Shown here piece by piece: positions 1 through 8,176 of a stretch of DNA of 30,523 nt (the stretch's first letter is position 1; each line of letters starts with the position of its first letter). The notes beneath the pieces were generated by a model, which made no database searches, was not told the DNA's origin, and saw only the letters and a program-made list of their open reading frames with translations. Made by a program: the position numbers and the translations under genes. The DNA comes from Thiohalocapsa sp. (lineage in GTDB: Bacteria; Pseudomonadota; Gammaproteobacteria; Chromatiales; Chromatiaceae): assembly GCF_019695415.1 (NCBI RefSeq), contig NZ_JAIFKJ010000083.1:1-30523 (forward strand). Direction: 5' to 3'.

Positions 1-15
1 GCGGGGGCGCCGGCG

Positions 16-864
16 TTGCAGGCCACCGACGCCCGAGCTGGCGCCGACGGCCGGGCCTTGCCGGAGGGCCCCCGCTGGCACGGCGGCCGCGTGTGGTTTA
101 CGGACCAGCACGCCCACAGGGGACGGGCGAGGACGGCGGACGGCAGCCTCGAGACCATCGCTACCGCCGAGGACCGCCCCGGCGGGCTCGGCTGGCTGCC
201 CAATGGCGACCTGGTCTGCGTACTGATGACCATGCGTCGCATCGTCCGCATCGTCGACGGCGCGCTGCTGCCGTATGCGGATCTGTCGCAGCACGCCCCC
301 TGGCACTGCAACGACATGGTGGTGGACGCGGCCGGCCGGATCTATGCCGGCAACTTCGGCTATGACGTGGACGGCGGTGCGCCCAAAACGCCAACGGCGC
401 TCCTGCTGGTGGACACGGACGGCGCCGTCGAGCCCTTCGCCGACGGGCTCGTCTTTCCGAATGGCTCTGCCATCACACCAGATGGCGGCACCCTGCTGGT
501 CGGCGAGACCTTCGCCAACCGCGTGAGCTGGTTCCAGCTCGGCCCCAATGGGCGCATGACGGACCGCGGCGTCTGGGCAGAGCTGGGCGAGGCCACGCCG
601 GACGGCCTCTGCCTGGATGCCGAGGGAGCGCTGTGGATCGCATCCCCCGGCACGCAGGAGACGCTGCGCGTCGCCCGCGGCGGCGAGATCCTCGCCCGCT
701 GCGAGACCGCGGGCACACCCTACGCCTGCATGCTCGGCGGCCCGCAGCGGCGCACGCTGCACGTCTGCACCGCAGAGACCTGCGACCCGGAACAGGCGGC
801 GCAGCTCAGGAGCGGACGCATCGAAATCACAGACGTCGCGGTGCCCGGCGCGGGGCTGCCGTAG
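16..864 (+). CDS. SMP-30/gluconolactonase/LRE family protein (possibly 5'-partial)
   Basis: Six-bladed beta-propeller of the SMP-30/gluconolactonase family, whose members hydrolyse sugar lactones or related esters using one divalent metal. The N-terminal PEGPRW motif supplies E17. N99 (in HCNDMVVD), N149 (in FPNGS) and D196 (in TPDGL) fit the family's other metal and substrate ligands. Length 282 aa is normal and there is no signal peptide, so a cytoplasmic enzyme is expected. The start is a TTG at 16, which leaves the usual short lead before PEGP, but the frame stays open to the window edge, so the true start may lie outside. It lies 52 bp before a glucose-dehydrogenase-like SDR in the same direction. 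A glucose to gluconolactone to gluconate route is an attractive inference. The exact substrate is unknown. Confidence 0.85.
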   Translation: MQATDARAGADGRALPEGPRWHGGRVWFTDQHAHRGRARTADGSLETIATAEDRPGGLGWLPNGDLVCVLMTMRRIVRIVDGALLPYADLSQHAPWHCNDMVVDAAGRIYAGNFGYDVDGGAPKTPTALLLVDTDGAVEPFADGLVFPNGSAITPDGGTLLVGETFANRVSWFQLGPNGRMTDRGVWAELGEATPDGLCLDAEGALWIASPGTQETLRVARGGEILARCETAGTPYACMLGGPQRRTLHVCTAETCDPEQAAQLRSGRIEITDVAVPGAGLP

Positions 865-916
865 TCCTCAGATGATCATTTGACCGCATCGGCCGAAGCC
901 GCGCAGGAGTCTGCAC

Positions 917-1732
917 ATGCCGCCCATCCACCCCGACACCCTCCGCGGCCAGCGCGCGCTGGTCACCGGTGCGAACTCCGGTATCGGCGCCGCCGTCGCC
1001 CGTGCACTCGCGCAGGCCGGCGCCCGCGTGGCCATCAACTATGTCGTGAATCCAGAGGCCGCCGAGCAGCTGGTCCGAGAGATCCGCGCCGAGGGCGGCG
1101 AGGCCATGGCGCTCGAGGCCGACGTCAGCGATGAGGGCCAGGTGCAGCGGATGTTCCAGAACATGATCGACGCTTGGAGCGGCATCGACATTCTGGTGGC
1201 CAATGCCGGACTGCAGCGGGACGCCCCCTTCCACGAGATGACACTCGCGCAGTGGAACAAGGTGCTGGAGGTGAACCTGACGGGTCAGTTCCTGTGCGCG
1301 CGGGAGGCGGTGCGGGCGTTTCTGCGCCAGGGGATCAACCCGAAGCTGTCCTGTGCCGCCGGCAAGATCATCTGCATGTCGTCCGTGCACGACATCGTGC
1401 CCTGGGCCGGCCACGTGAACTATGCCACCTCCAAGGGCGGCGTGCTGATGTTCCTGAAGAGCCTGGCACAGGAGGTCGCCGAGCACCGCATCCGGGTCAA
1501 CGGCATCTCACCCGGCGCCATTCGCACGCCCATCAACCGCTCCGCGTGGGAGACGGCGGAAGCGGAAGCAGACCTGCTGACGCTGATCCCGTACGGGCGT
1601 ATCGGCGAGCCCATGGACATCGGCCGCGCCGCGGTCTGGCTGGCATCGGACGCCTCGGATTACGTGACGGGGACGACGCTGTACGTCGACGGCGGCATGA
1701 CCTTGTACCCCGGGTTCCGGGAAGGCGGCTGA
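917..1732 (+). CDS. SDR family oxidoreductase, glucose 1-dehydrogenase-like
   Basis: Classical short-chain dehydrogenase of 271 aa. The cofactor motif TGANSGIG is at residues 17-24, NAG at 96-98, and the catalytic set S156, Y169, K173 has normal spacing. The C-terminal half (PGAIRTPINRSAWET, then IPYGRIGEP and WLASDASDYVTGTTLYVDGG) closely resembles Bacillus-type glucose 1-dehydrogenases, which oxidise beta-D-glucose to glucono-1,5-lactone with NAD(P). An insertion around residues 138-149 (RQGINPKLSCAAGK) is longer than in many relatives. The ATG at 917 follows a modest purine-rich stretch (caggag). It is downstream of a lactonase-like gene, so the pair could convert an aldose to its aldonate. 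Sugar specificity and NAD/NADP preference cannot be read from sequence here. Confidence 0.88.
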   Translation: MPPIHPDTLRGQRALVTGANSGIGAAVARALAQAGARVAINYVVNPEAAEQLVREIRAEGGEAMALEADVSDEGQVQRMFQNMIDAWSGIDILVANAGLQRDAPFHEMTLAQWNKVLEVNLTGQFLCAREAVRAFLRQGINPKLSCAAGKIICMSSVHDIVPWAGHVNYATSKGGVLMFLKSLAQEVAEHRIRVNGISPGAIRTPINRSAWETAEAEADLLTLIPYGRIGEPMDIGRAAVWLASDASDYVTGTTLYVDGGMTLYPGFREGG

Positions 1733-1745
1733 CGGCGCCCGTCTT

Positions 1746-1803
1746 AAAAAAGGGGTCAGAGCCCTTTTTTTGACCCAAAAAAAGGGCTCTGACCCCTTTT
1801 TTT
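1746..1803. repeat. Perfect 26-bp inverted repeat, also a likely bidirectional terminator
   Basis: Arms 1746-1771 and 1777-1803 are exact reverse complements around the 5-nt loop GACCC. Each arm is an A-run, a 13-bp core (GGGGTCAGAGCCC) and a T-run. It sits in the 78-bp gap between two convergent genes, so either transcript would form a GC-rich stem followed by U's, which suits a two-way intrinsic terminator. Elements with this GGGGTCAGAGCCCTTTTT core recur in many gamma- and deltaproteobacterial genomes, often near REP-associated tyrosine transposases. That association is from memory. No transposase is present here. Confidence 0.85.
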
Positions 1804-1810
1804 GGGCAGG

Positions 1811-2287
1811 CTACAGGGAGCGTGCCATCATCAACGCATCCTCACGGCGGGATGGATCATTGTCCGCATGCGGGTAATAGCCCTTGCGGATGCCGATGTC
1901 ATCGAAGCCCTCAGCGCGATAGAGCGCAATGGCAGCGCTGTTGGATAACCGCACTTCCAGAAAGGCCGAGTCCGCCTGCTGGCGGCGCGCCAACGCCAGC
2001 AGGCGGCGCAGCAGACGCCTGCCGATGCCGAGGCGTTGGAAGAGCGGGTGGATGCAGATGTTCAGCAGGTGGCACTCCCCAGCGGCCACGGACATGATGC
2101 CGTGCCCCACCACCATGTCCCGGGACTCTGCCACCAAGCAGCAATAACGTACGCGCAGGCAGTCGCGGAAGATCCCCTCTGTCCAGGGCGTCGTGTAGCT
2201 GGCGCGCTCACATTCCAGCACCGCAGGAATGTCCTCGTCGCGCATGGCGCGCAGCGCAAACGACATGTCTGTGGGTACCGCAGCCAT
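1811..2287 (-). CDS. rimI: Ribosomal protein S18-alanine N-acetyltransferase
   Basis: GNAT acetyltransferase of 158 aa matching RimI, which acetylates the N-terminal alanine of ribosomal protein S18. The acetyl-CoA P-loop QRLGIG is at residues 84-89. E111 (in FLEVR) and Y123 (in ALYRAEGF) keep the 12-residue spacing of the E. coli catalytic pair Glu103/Tyr115. The YTTPWTEGIF segment and the C-terminal REDALMMARSL are typical of RimI. The first ATG (2287) is used, but an internal ATG at 2266 (MSFALRAM) would also give a full domain. The gene is divergent from nifJ and convergent with the SDR gene. In many gammaproteobacteria rimI is near tsaB, which is not the case here. Confidence 0.9.
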   Translation of the reverse strand: MAAVPTDMSFALRAMRDEDIPAVLECERASYTTPWTEGIFRDCLRVRYCCLVAESRDMVVGHGIMSVAAGECHLLNICIHPLFQRLGIGRRLLRRLLALARRQQADSAFLEVRLSNSAAIALYRAEGFDDIGIRKGYYPHADNDPSRREDALMMARSL

Positions 2288-2668
2288 GCCGGCTTCTTAC
2301 CGGGCTCGGCCCGGAAAAGCAAAAGGGCCAGATTCCCTGAGCACCAAGCTGCGAACGGCAGATACACCGGCACAGGCCGCGCCGACTCGCGCCTGCCGTA
2401 GCTGCCCCAAGCGGCGCCGTTACCCACACGTCAATGCTTTGCATGACGCCTTTTCCACCTTGGCTGATCCGGATCATGCCTCACGGCGATTATCGCCGGC
2501 CGTTGGACCTGGATCAGTGGCCGCCGGGGCCGTAAGGGATATAGTCGACGCCAATGGCCCCGGCCACCGCGCGCCCAAACGGCCGCCGTGGCGCCGTGTT
2601 GGCCGCACCGTATCCCCCGTCCCCGACGCAGCAATTCTTGCAGCCACCCTCAATCGCGGGAAGTATCC
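2288..2668. other. Divergent intergenic region between rimI and nifJ
   Basis: A 381-bp region with no convincing gene on either strand. It must hold the promoters of both divergent genes. Two palindromes lie near its middle (annotated separately). A TATAGT at 2540-2545 could be a -10 box for nifJ, but no good -35 is seen 16-18 bp upstream. Just before nifJ there is a weak ribosome-binding site (GGGAAG, 2658-2663). Confidence 0.5.
2465..2498. promoter_or_regulatory. Two adjacent palindromes, possible operator for nifJ or rimI
   Basis: TGATCCGGATCA at 2465-2476 is a perfect 12-bp palindrome. Eight bases on, CGGCGAT and ATCGCCG (2484-2490, 2492-2498) form a perfect 7-bp inverted repeat around one base. 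Their position about 170-200 bp upstream of both divergent starts would suit a shared regulator site. No known regulator consensus was recognised, and chance palindromes are common in GC-rich DNA. Confidence 0.3.
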
Positions 2669-5600
2669 ATGTCGCAGCAGCAAATGGTCACCCTCGACGG
2701 CAACGAAGCCGCCGCCTACGTCGCCCACATGACCAACGAGGTCATCGCCATCTACCCCATCACGCCGGCCTCGCCCATGGGCGAGTGGTCGGACGAGTGG
2801 TCGTCCCTCGGCATCAAGAACCTCTGGGGCACGGTGCCCGACGTCATCGAGATGCAGAGTGAGGCCGGTGCCGTCGCTTCCCTGCACGGCGCGCTGCAGG
2901 CGGGCTCTTTGTCGACTACCTTCACGGCGTCGCAGGGCCTGCTGCTGATGATCCCGACCATGTACAAGGTCGCCGGCGAGCTGACGCCGACGGTGCTGCA
3001 TGTCTCGGCCCGGTCCCTGGCGGCTCAGGGCCTGTCGATCTTCGGCGACCACTCGGACGTCATGGCCTGCCGCGCCACCGGCTACGCCATGTTCTGCTCG
3101 GCCAACATTCAGGAGATCATGGACTTTGCGCTGATCTCCCAGGCGGCGACTCTGGAGAGCCGGATCCCCTTCCTGCACTTCTTCGACGGCTTCCGCTCCT
3201 CGCACGAGGTCAACAAGATCGACAAGCTGCCGGTCGAGACCATCCGCGCGATGATCGACGAGTCGCTGATCCAGGCCCACCGCGAGCGGGCCATGAACCC
3301 GGACCACCCCATTATCCGCGGCACCTCGCAGAACCCGGACGTGTACTTCCAGGGCCGGGAGACGGTGAACCCGTTCTATGCCGCCCTGCCCGACATCCTG
3401 CAGGCGCAGATGGATAAGCTCGCCAAGCTCACGGGCCGGCAGTACAAGCTGTTTGAATACGTGGGCGCCCCGGATGCCGAGCGCGTCATCCTGCTCATGG
3501 GCTCCGGCATCGGCGCCGCCGAGGAGGCGGTGCAGCACTTGGCCGATCACGGCGAGAAGGTTGGACTGATCAAGATCCGGCTGTTCCGGCCCTTCAGCCC
3601 CGCGCATCTGCTCGCTGCTCTGCCCGTCACCACCCAGAAGATCGCCGTGCTCGATCGGTGCAAGGAGCCCGGCGCCAACGGCGAGCCCCTGTACCAGGAC
3701 GTCGTCACCGCGCTGTCCGAAGCCGTCGCCGAGGGCAACATGGCCAGCATGCCGCGAGTGGTGGGCGGTCGCTACGGACTGTCGTCCAAGGAGTTCACGC
3801 CGGCCATGGTCAAGGCCATCTTCGACGAGCTGGCCAAGGACAAGCCAAAGAACAAGTTCACCATCGGCATCATCGACGACGTCAGCCACACCAGCCTGGA
3901 GTGGGACCCGAGCTTCAAGCCGGACGCCGCCGCGGGCGTGACCGAGTGTGTGTTCTACGGCCTGGGCTCCGACGGCACCGTCTCCGCGAACAAGAACAGC
4001 ATCAAGATCATCAGTGAGGAGACGCCGAACTTCGGTCAGGGCTACTTCGAGTACGACTCCAAGAAGGCTGGCGCCGTGACTGTGTCGCACCTGCGCTTCG
4101 GCCCCAAGCCCATCAACAGCACCTATCTCATCGGCGACAACGAGGCGAGCTTTGTCGCCTGCCACCAGCCGACCTTCCTCACCCGCTACGAGATGCTGGA
4201 CAAGGCCAAGCAGGGTGCGACCTTCCTGATCAACGCGTCGACGCCAAAGGACTTGCTCTGGGACGAGCTGCCGAAGTCCATGCAGCAGCAGATCATCGAC
4301 AAGGGCATCAAGGTCTATGTCATCGACGCCTATGACATCGCCGAGAAGACCGGCATGGGCAGGCGCATCAACACCATCATGCAGACCTGCTTCTTCGCCA
4401 TCTCCGGCATCCTGCCCAAGGACGAGGCCATCGCGCAGATCAAGCAGGCGGTAAAAAAGACCTACGGCAAGAAGGGCCAGAAGCTGCTCGATCGCAACTA
4501 TGCGGCCATCGACGCGACCCTCGCCGGCCTGCACCAGGTGCAGGTGCCAGGGCAGGTGACCAGCACCTTCGAGCGCCCGCCGGTGGTGCCGGATCACGCG
4601 CCGGATTTCGTGCAGCGCGTCTCCGCCACCCTCATCGCCGGCCGCGGCAACGAGCTGCCGGTGAGCCTGATGCCGCCGGACGGCACCTGGCCCACGGGCA
4701 CCACGCAGTACGAGAAGCGCAACATCGCGCTGGAGCTGCCGAAGTGGGAGGAGGACCTCTGCACCCAGTGCGGCAAGTGCCCGCTGGTGTGCCCGCACGC
4801 GGCCATCCGAGCCAAGATCTTCCCGGCCGAGATGGCCGAGAACGCCCCCGGCGACTTCCTGCATGCGAAGGTCAAGGGCAAGGACTTTCCGGCGGACTAC
4901 CGGATCACGTATCAGATCGCGCCGGACGACTGCACCGGCTGCGGGCTCTGCGTGGAGGTCTGCCCCATCCGCGACCGCAAGGACCCCAAGCGCAAGGCGC
5001 TGAACATGCTGCCCGCCGAGGAGCGGCACGACATCGAGCAGCCGAACTGGGATTTCTTCTTGGGTCTCCCCGAGTACGATCGCACCAAGCTCGACCCACA
5101 CAAGATCAAGCACGCGATGATGCTGCAGCCGCTGTTCGAGTTCTCGGGCGCCTGCGTCGGCTGCGGCGAGACGCCGTACGTGAAGCTCGCCACACAGCTG
5201 TTCGGCGACCGTATGCTGATGGGCAACGCCACCGGCTGCTCCAGCATCTACGGCGGCAACCTGCCCACCACGCCCTACACGACGGACCCGGAGGGCCGCG
5301 GCCCCACCTGGAACAACTCTTTGTTCGAGGACACCGCCGAGTTCGGGCTGGGCCTGCGCCTCGCCGTGGACGCCCACAACCAGCAGGCGCGGACGCTGGT
5401 GACGCTGCTCGCAGACAAGATCGGCACCGACCTGGCCGACGGCCTGCTCAACGCCGACCAGTCCAGCGAGGCGGGCATCCACGAGCAGCGCCAGCGGGTT
5501 GCGGCACTCAAGGACAAGCTCCGGTCCATCAACACCCCGGAGGCAGCCAACCTGGCGAGCGTCTGTGAGCACCTGGTGCGGCGCAGCGTCTGGATCGTCG

Positions 5601-6262
5601 GCGGCGACGGCTGGGCGTACGACATCGGCTACGGCGGCGTCGACCATGTGCTCTCCACCGGCCGCGATGTGAACCTGCTGGTGCTGGACACCGAGGTCTA
5701 CTCCAACACCGGCGGCCAGAAGTCCAAGGCGACGCCCATGGGCGCCGTGGCCAAGTTCGCCGCCGGCGGCAAGCCCACGTTCAAGAAAGACCTCGCCATG
5801 ATGGCCATGGCCTACGAGAACGTCTACGTGGCGCAGGTCGCCTTCGGCGCCAAGGACGTGCAGACCGTGCGCGCCTTCCTGGAGGCGGAGTCCTACCCGG
5901 GGCCATCGGTGCTCATCTGCTACTCGCCCTGCATCGCCCACGGTGTGGACATGTCGAATAACCTGCGCCAGCAGGACATGGCCGTGAACTCAGGGCACTG
6001 GCCGCTGTTCCGGTACGATCCGCGCAAGGTCGACGCCGGCGAGAACCCGCTGCACATCGACAGCAAACGGCCCAGCATCCCCTACCGGGATTATCTGGCC
6101 AGCGAGACCCGCTTCAGCGTGCTGAACCGCACCCACCCGGATGACGCCGAGCGCTTCCTGAAGCTCGCGCAGAAGCACGTGGAGACCAAGTACTCGCTCT
6201 ACGAGCAGCTGGCGCATCTGGCGTGGCAGAAGGCGGAGAAGCCGGTTACGAGTGACGAGTAG
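2669..6262 (+). CDS. nifJ: Pyruvate:ferredoxin (flavodoxin) oxidoreductase
   Basis: Single-chain NifJ/PFOR, 1197 aa, the usual length. It converts pyruvate and CoA to acetyl-CoA and CO2 while reducing ferredoxin or flavodoxin. The N-terminal domain has YPITPASPMGEW (residues 29-40) and EMQSEAGA with E65. The two-cluster ferredoxin domain has C698, C701, C704, C708 and C755, C758, C761, C765. The C-terminal TPP domain has C829, C832, C857 and C1088 for the proximal [4Fe-4S] cluster and GDGWAYDIGYGG near residue 980. All cluster ligands are present, so it looks functional. The ATG at 2669 was chosen over an upstream start because homologous sequence begins at MSQQQMVTLDGNEA. The enzyme is oxygen-sensitive in most bacteria. 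The last residues (TSDE) and the TAG stop are encoded by a 7-bp repeat array. Confidence 0.97.
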   Translation: MSQQQMVTLDGNEAAAYVAHMTNEVIAIYPITPASPMGEWSDEWSSLGIKNLWGTVPDVIEMQSEAGAVASLHGALQAGSLSTTFTASQGLLLMIPTMYKVAGELTPTVLHVSARSLAAQGLSIFGDHSDVMACRATGYAMFCSANIQEIMDFALISQAATLESRIPFLHFFDGFRSSHEVNKIDKLPVETIRAMIDESLIQAHRERAMNPDHPIIRGTSQNPDVYFQGRETVNPFYAALPDILQAQMDKLAKLTGRQYKLFEYVGAPDAERVILLMGSGIGAAEEAVQHLADHGEKVGLIKIRLFRPFSPAHLLAALPVTTQKIAVLDRCKEPGANGEPLYQDVVTALSEAVAEGNMASMPRVVGGRYGLSSKEFTPAMVKAIFDELAKDKPKNKFTIGIIDDVSHTSLEWDPSFKPDAAAGVTECVFYGLGSDGTVSANKNSIKIISEETPNFGQGYFEYDSKKAGAVTVSHLRFGPKPINSTYLIGDNEASFVACHQPTFLTRYEMLDKAKQGATFLINASTPKDLLWDELPKSMQQQIIDKGIKVYVIDAYDIAEKTGMGRRINTIMQTCFFAISGILPKDEAIAQIKQAVKKTYGKKGQKLLDRNYAAIDATLAGLHQVQVPGQVTSTFERPPVVPDHAPDFVQRVSATLIAGRGNELPVSLMPPDGTWPTGTTQYEKRNIALELPKWEEDLCTQCGKCPLVCPHAAIRAKIFPAEMAENAPGDFLHAKVKGKDFPADYRITYQIAPDDCTGCGLCVEVCPIRDRKDPKRKALNMLPAEERHDIEQPNWDFFLGLPEYDRTKLDPHKIKHAMMLQPLFEFSGACVGCGETPYVKLATQLFGDRMLMGNATGCSSIYGGNLPTTPYTTDPEGRGPTWNNSLFEDTAEFGLGLRLAVDAHNQQARTLVTLLADKIGTDLADGLLNADQSSEAGIHEQRQRVAALKDKLRSINTPEAANLASVCEHLVRRSVWIVGGDGWAYDIGYGGVDHVLSTGRDVNLLVLDTEVYSNTGGQKSKATPMGAVAKFAAGGKPTFKKDLAMMAMAYENVYVAQVAFGAKDVQTVRAFLEAESYPGPSVLICYSPCIAHGVDMSNNLRQQDMAVNSGHWPLFRYDPRKVDAGENPLHIDSKRPSIPYRDYLASETRFSVLNRTHPDDAERFLKLAQKHVETKYSLYEQLAHLAWQKAEKPVTSDE

Positions 6263-6361
6263 CGAGTAACGAGGAGCGAGGGGTGCCCCGCCCCTTGCTA
6301 CGTGACTCGATCCTCGATCCTCGATACTCGATCCTCGATACTCGAACCTCGACACTGGAGC
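6246..6361. repeat. Inverted pair of heptamer (CTCGNNN) arrays at the nifJ 3' end
   Basis: Block 1 (6246-6280) is five 7-bp units of form NNNCGAG: TTACGAG, TGACGAG, TAGCGAG, TAACGAG, GAGCGAG. Block 2 (6306-6354) is seven units of form CTCGNNN (CTCGATC, CTCGATA, CTCGAAC, CTCGACA), followed by a degenerate CTGGAGC. The blocks are the same family on opposite strands, 25 bp apart. The nifJ stop codon TAG is bases 1-3 of the third unit. The degenerate last unit supplies the GGAG ribosome-binding site of the next gene. Period 7 is exact throughout each block. Confidence 0.9.
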
Positions 6362-6365
6362 ACCC

Positions 6366-7382
6366 ATGGACCTGACCACCAAATACCTCGGCCTCGACCT
6401 CAAGAACCCCATCGTCCCGTCCGCCTCGCCGCTGTCGAAGAGCGTCGATCAGAGCAAGCAGCTGGAGGATGCAGGTGCGTCGGCGATCATCATGTACTCC
6501 CTGTTCGAGGAGGCCATTACCGCGGACACGGAGACCATGAACCGCTTCCTGCACCACCAGGATACGGGCTTCGCGGAAATCGGCGAAAGCATCCTCCCGG
6601 ACTGGCAGGACTTCAGCACCGGCACCGAGCCTTATCTGGAGAATCTGCGGTCGCTGAAGGAGGCCCTGGACATCCCGGTCATCGCGAGCCTGAACGGTGC
6701 CACGCCGTCCGGCTGGGTGGAGCACGGCCGCGAGCTGCAGGACGCGGGCGCCGACGCGCTGGAGCTCAACGTTTACTACATCGCCGCCGACATCGACCAA
6801 TCCGGCAGCACGGTGGAGGAGCGCTATCTGGAGATCCTGCGCACCCTCAAGAACAGCATCTCCATCCCCATCAACATGAAGCTCTCGCCGACCTTCAGCT
6901 CCGTCGGCAATATGGTGCAGCGGATGGCCGCCGCCGGTGCGGACGGCGTGTCGCTCTTCAACCGCTTCTATCAGCCGGACATCAACATCGACAGCCTGCG
7001 CCTGCAGCCGAGCCTGCATCCGTCCACGTCGGCGGAGGCCCTGCTCGCCATGCGCTGGATCGCGATCCTGTACGGGCGCATCGACAACCTCTCACTCGGC
7101 GCCACCGGCGGCATCCACACCGCCGATGACGCCATCAAGCTCTTGCTCGCCGGTGCCGACGTGGTGCACCTGTGCAGCACGCTGCTCAAGAACGGCCCCG
7201 GCCAGATCGGCGTGATCCTGAAGGGGCTCGAGCAATGGATGGAGGAGCAGGGCTTCGAGTCCATCGAAGACGTGCGCGGGCGGGTCAGCGCCCTTGCCGT
7301 GCCGAATCCGGCGGAGTTCGAGCGCGCCAACTACGTCAACATCATCGACAGCTACAGCTTTGCGCCGGGCGTGATGGTTTGA
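6366..7382 (+). CDS. Dihydroorotate dehydrogenase-like FMN protein
   Basis: TIM-barrel flavoprotein of 338 aa related to class 1 dihydroorotate dehydrogenase. FMN-site features are visible: SASPLSKS (19-26), K172 in MKLSP, N199 in LFNR and GATGGI (246-250). The segment ELNVYY at 133-138 replaces the ELNLSCPN of true class 1 enzymes, so the catalytic cysteine is absent and genuine DHOD activity is doubtful. GGAG at 6357-6360 precedes the ATG by 5 bases. The gene is 103 bp after nifJ on the same strand. A DHOD-like gene beside nifJ recurs in other bacteria, as I recall, which suggests a redox role tied to PFOR rather than pyrimidine synthesis. That role is inference. Confidence 0.85.
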   Translation: MDLTTKYLGLDLKNPIVPSASPLSKSVDQSKQLEDAGASAIIMYSLFEEAITADTETMNRFLHHQDTGFAEIGESILPDWQDFSTGTEPYLENLRSLKEALDIPVIASLNGATPSGWVEHGRELQDAGADALELNVYYIAADIDQSGSTVEERYLEILRTLKNSISIPINMKLSPTFSSVGNMVQRMAAAGADGVSLFNRFYQPDINIDSLRLQPSLHPSTSAEALLAMRWIAILYGRIDNLSLGATGGIHTADDAIKLLLAGADVVHLCSTLLKNGPGQIGVILKGLEQWMEEQGFESIEDVRGRVSALAVPNPAEFERANYVNIIDSYSFAPGVMV

Positions 7383-7415
7383 GCAAGGGGCTGGTCACTG
7401 GTCTGCTTGGCCGCA

Positions 7416-7439
7416 CTCGACATTTGCAGATGTGTCGAG
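7416..7439 (+). terminator. Possible hairpin terminator after the DHOD-like gene
   Basis: CTCGACA (7416-7422) pairs perfectly with TGTCGAG (7433-7439), 33 bp past the stop codon. The following CTTTCTGTTG is T-rich but interrupted, so it is a weak intrinsic terminator at best. Confidence 0.35.
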
Positions 7440-7473
7440 CTTTCTGTTGCCAGCTATGTCTCAGGCGCTGACA

Positions 7474-7501
7474 GGGCCAAGGGCTGAGGGCTGAGGAGGG
7501 G
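7474..7501. repeat. Short heptamer array (GGGCTGA units)
   Basis: Four consecutive 7-bp units, GGGCCAA, GGGCTGA, GGGCTGA and GGAGGGG, lie in the 248-bp gap between the DHOD-like gene and the macro-domain gene. Phased as GAGGGCT this is the same family as the array at 19977-19997 on the other strand. The rest of this gap shows no gene. Confidence 0.6.
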
Positions 7502-7630
7502 GTGCGGCCGGACAAGCCGGTGTCGCGCCGGCGAACCGGTTGCTTGTGGGTCTGAGGCACCGCCTCGCCAGCAGACGCCTTTGCAAGCCAGGGTCACAGG
7601 CGCCACCAGCCAGGCCTGCAGCCTGAGCCC

Positions 7631-8137
7631 TCAAGGAGCAGCCGGCTCGAGGTGTCGTCGATAGCCATCCGCGTCGGCCTCGCTGAAGCAGCAGGCGATG
7701 ATGCGATCGAAGGCGTCCGCATGCGCGCGCATCTCATCCACGGCGATGGCCGCGGCGGCGTCTTTCGGATATGCGTAAACGCCGGTGCTGATGGCAGGAA
7801 AGGCGATGGTCTTCACCCCGTGCTCGCGTGCGAGCCGGAAGCTCGCACGGTAAGCGCTCCGCAGCAGCTGCGCTTCCCCCGACTTGCCGCCGCGCCACAC
7901 CGGGCCGACGGCATGAATCACCCATTTCGCGGGCAGTGCGAAACCGGGCGTCATGCGGGCCTCGCCGGTGGGGCAGCCGCCAAGCGGGCGGCAGGCCTCA
8001 AGCAGCTCGGGACCGGCTGCGCGGTGAATTGCACCGTCAACGCCACCCCCGCCCATCAGCGAACTGTTGGCGGCGTTGACGATGGCGTCCACGTCGAGCG
8101 TCGTGATATCGGCGACCATGACCTCGGGGTTTGCCAC
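7631..8137 (-). CDS. Macro-domain protein, probable O-acetyl-ADP-ribose deacetylase
   Basis: Stand-alone macro domain of 168 aa, MacroD/YmdB type. These enzymes bind ADP-ribose and hydrolyse O-acetyl-ADP-ribose or mono-ADP-ribosyl esters. The signature VNAANSSLMGGGGVDGAIHR is at residues 20-39, with N24 and D34 in the positions used for catalysis in MacroD homologues. The phosphate-binding loop AISTGVYAYP is at 115-124. The GTG at 8137 is taken as the start; an ATG at 8119 would remove six residues without touching the fold. It precedes no obvious ADP-ribosyltransferase or sirtuin, so the partner reaction is not shown by context. Confidence 0.92.
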   Translation of the reverse strand: MANPEVMVADITTLDVDAIVNAANSSLMGGGGVDGAIHRAAGPELLEACRPLGGCPTGEARMTPGFALPAKWVIHAVGPVWRGGKSGEAQLLRSAYRASFRLAREHGVKTIAFPAISTGVYAYPKDAAAAIAVDEMRAHADAFDRIIACCFSEADADGYRRHLEPAAP

Positions 8138-8176
8138 GGGTGCAACTCCGCTCGGTTCAGTTGCGGCGCATAAGGC

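Noticed and set aside
2474..5941. A 1155-codon open frame on the minus strand opposite nifJ
   Set aside because: It mirrors the nifJ coding region exactly, is rich in Arg, Gly, Val, Leu and His with no domain motif, and is explained by the strong GC codon bias of nifJ leaving stops rare on the opposite strand.
6246..6361. CRISPR-like array
   Set aside because: Units are 7 bp with no spacers, and no cas gene is near.
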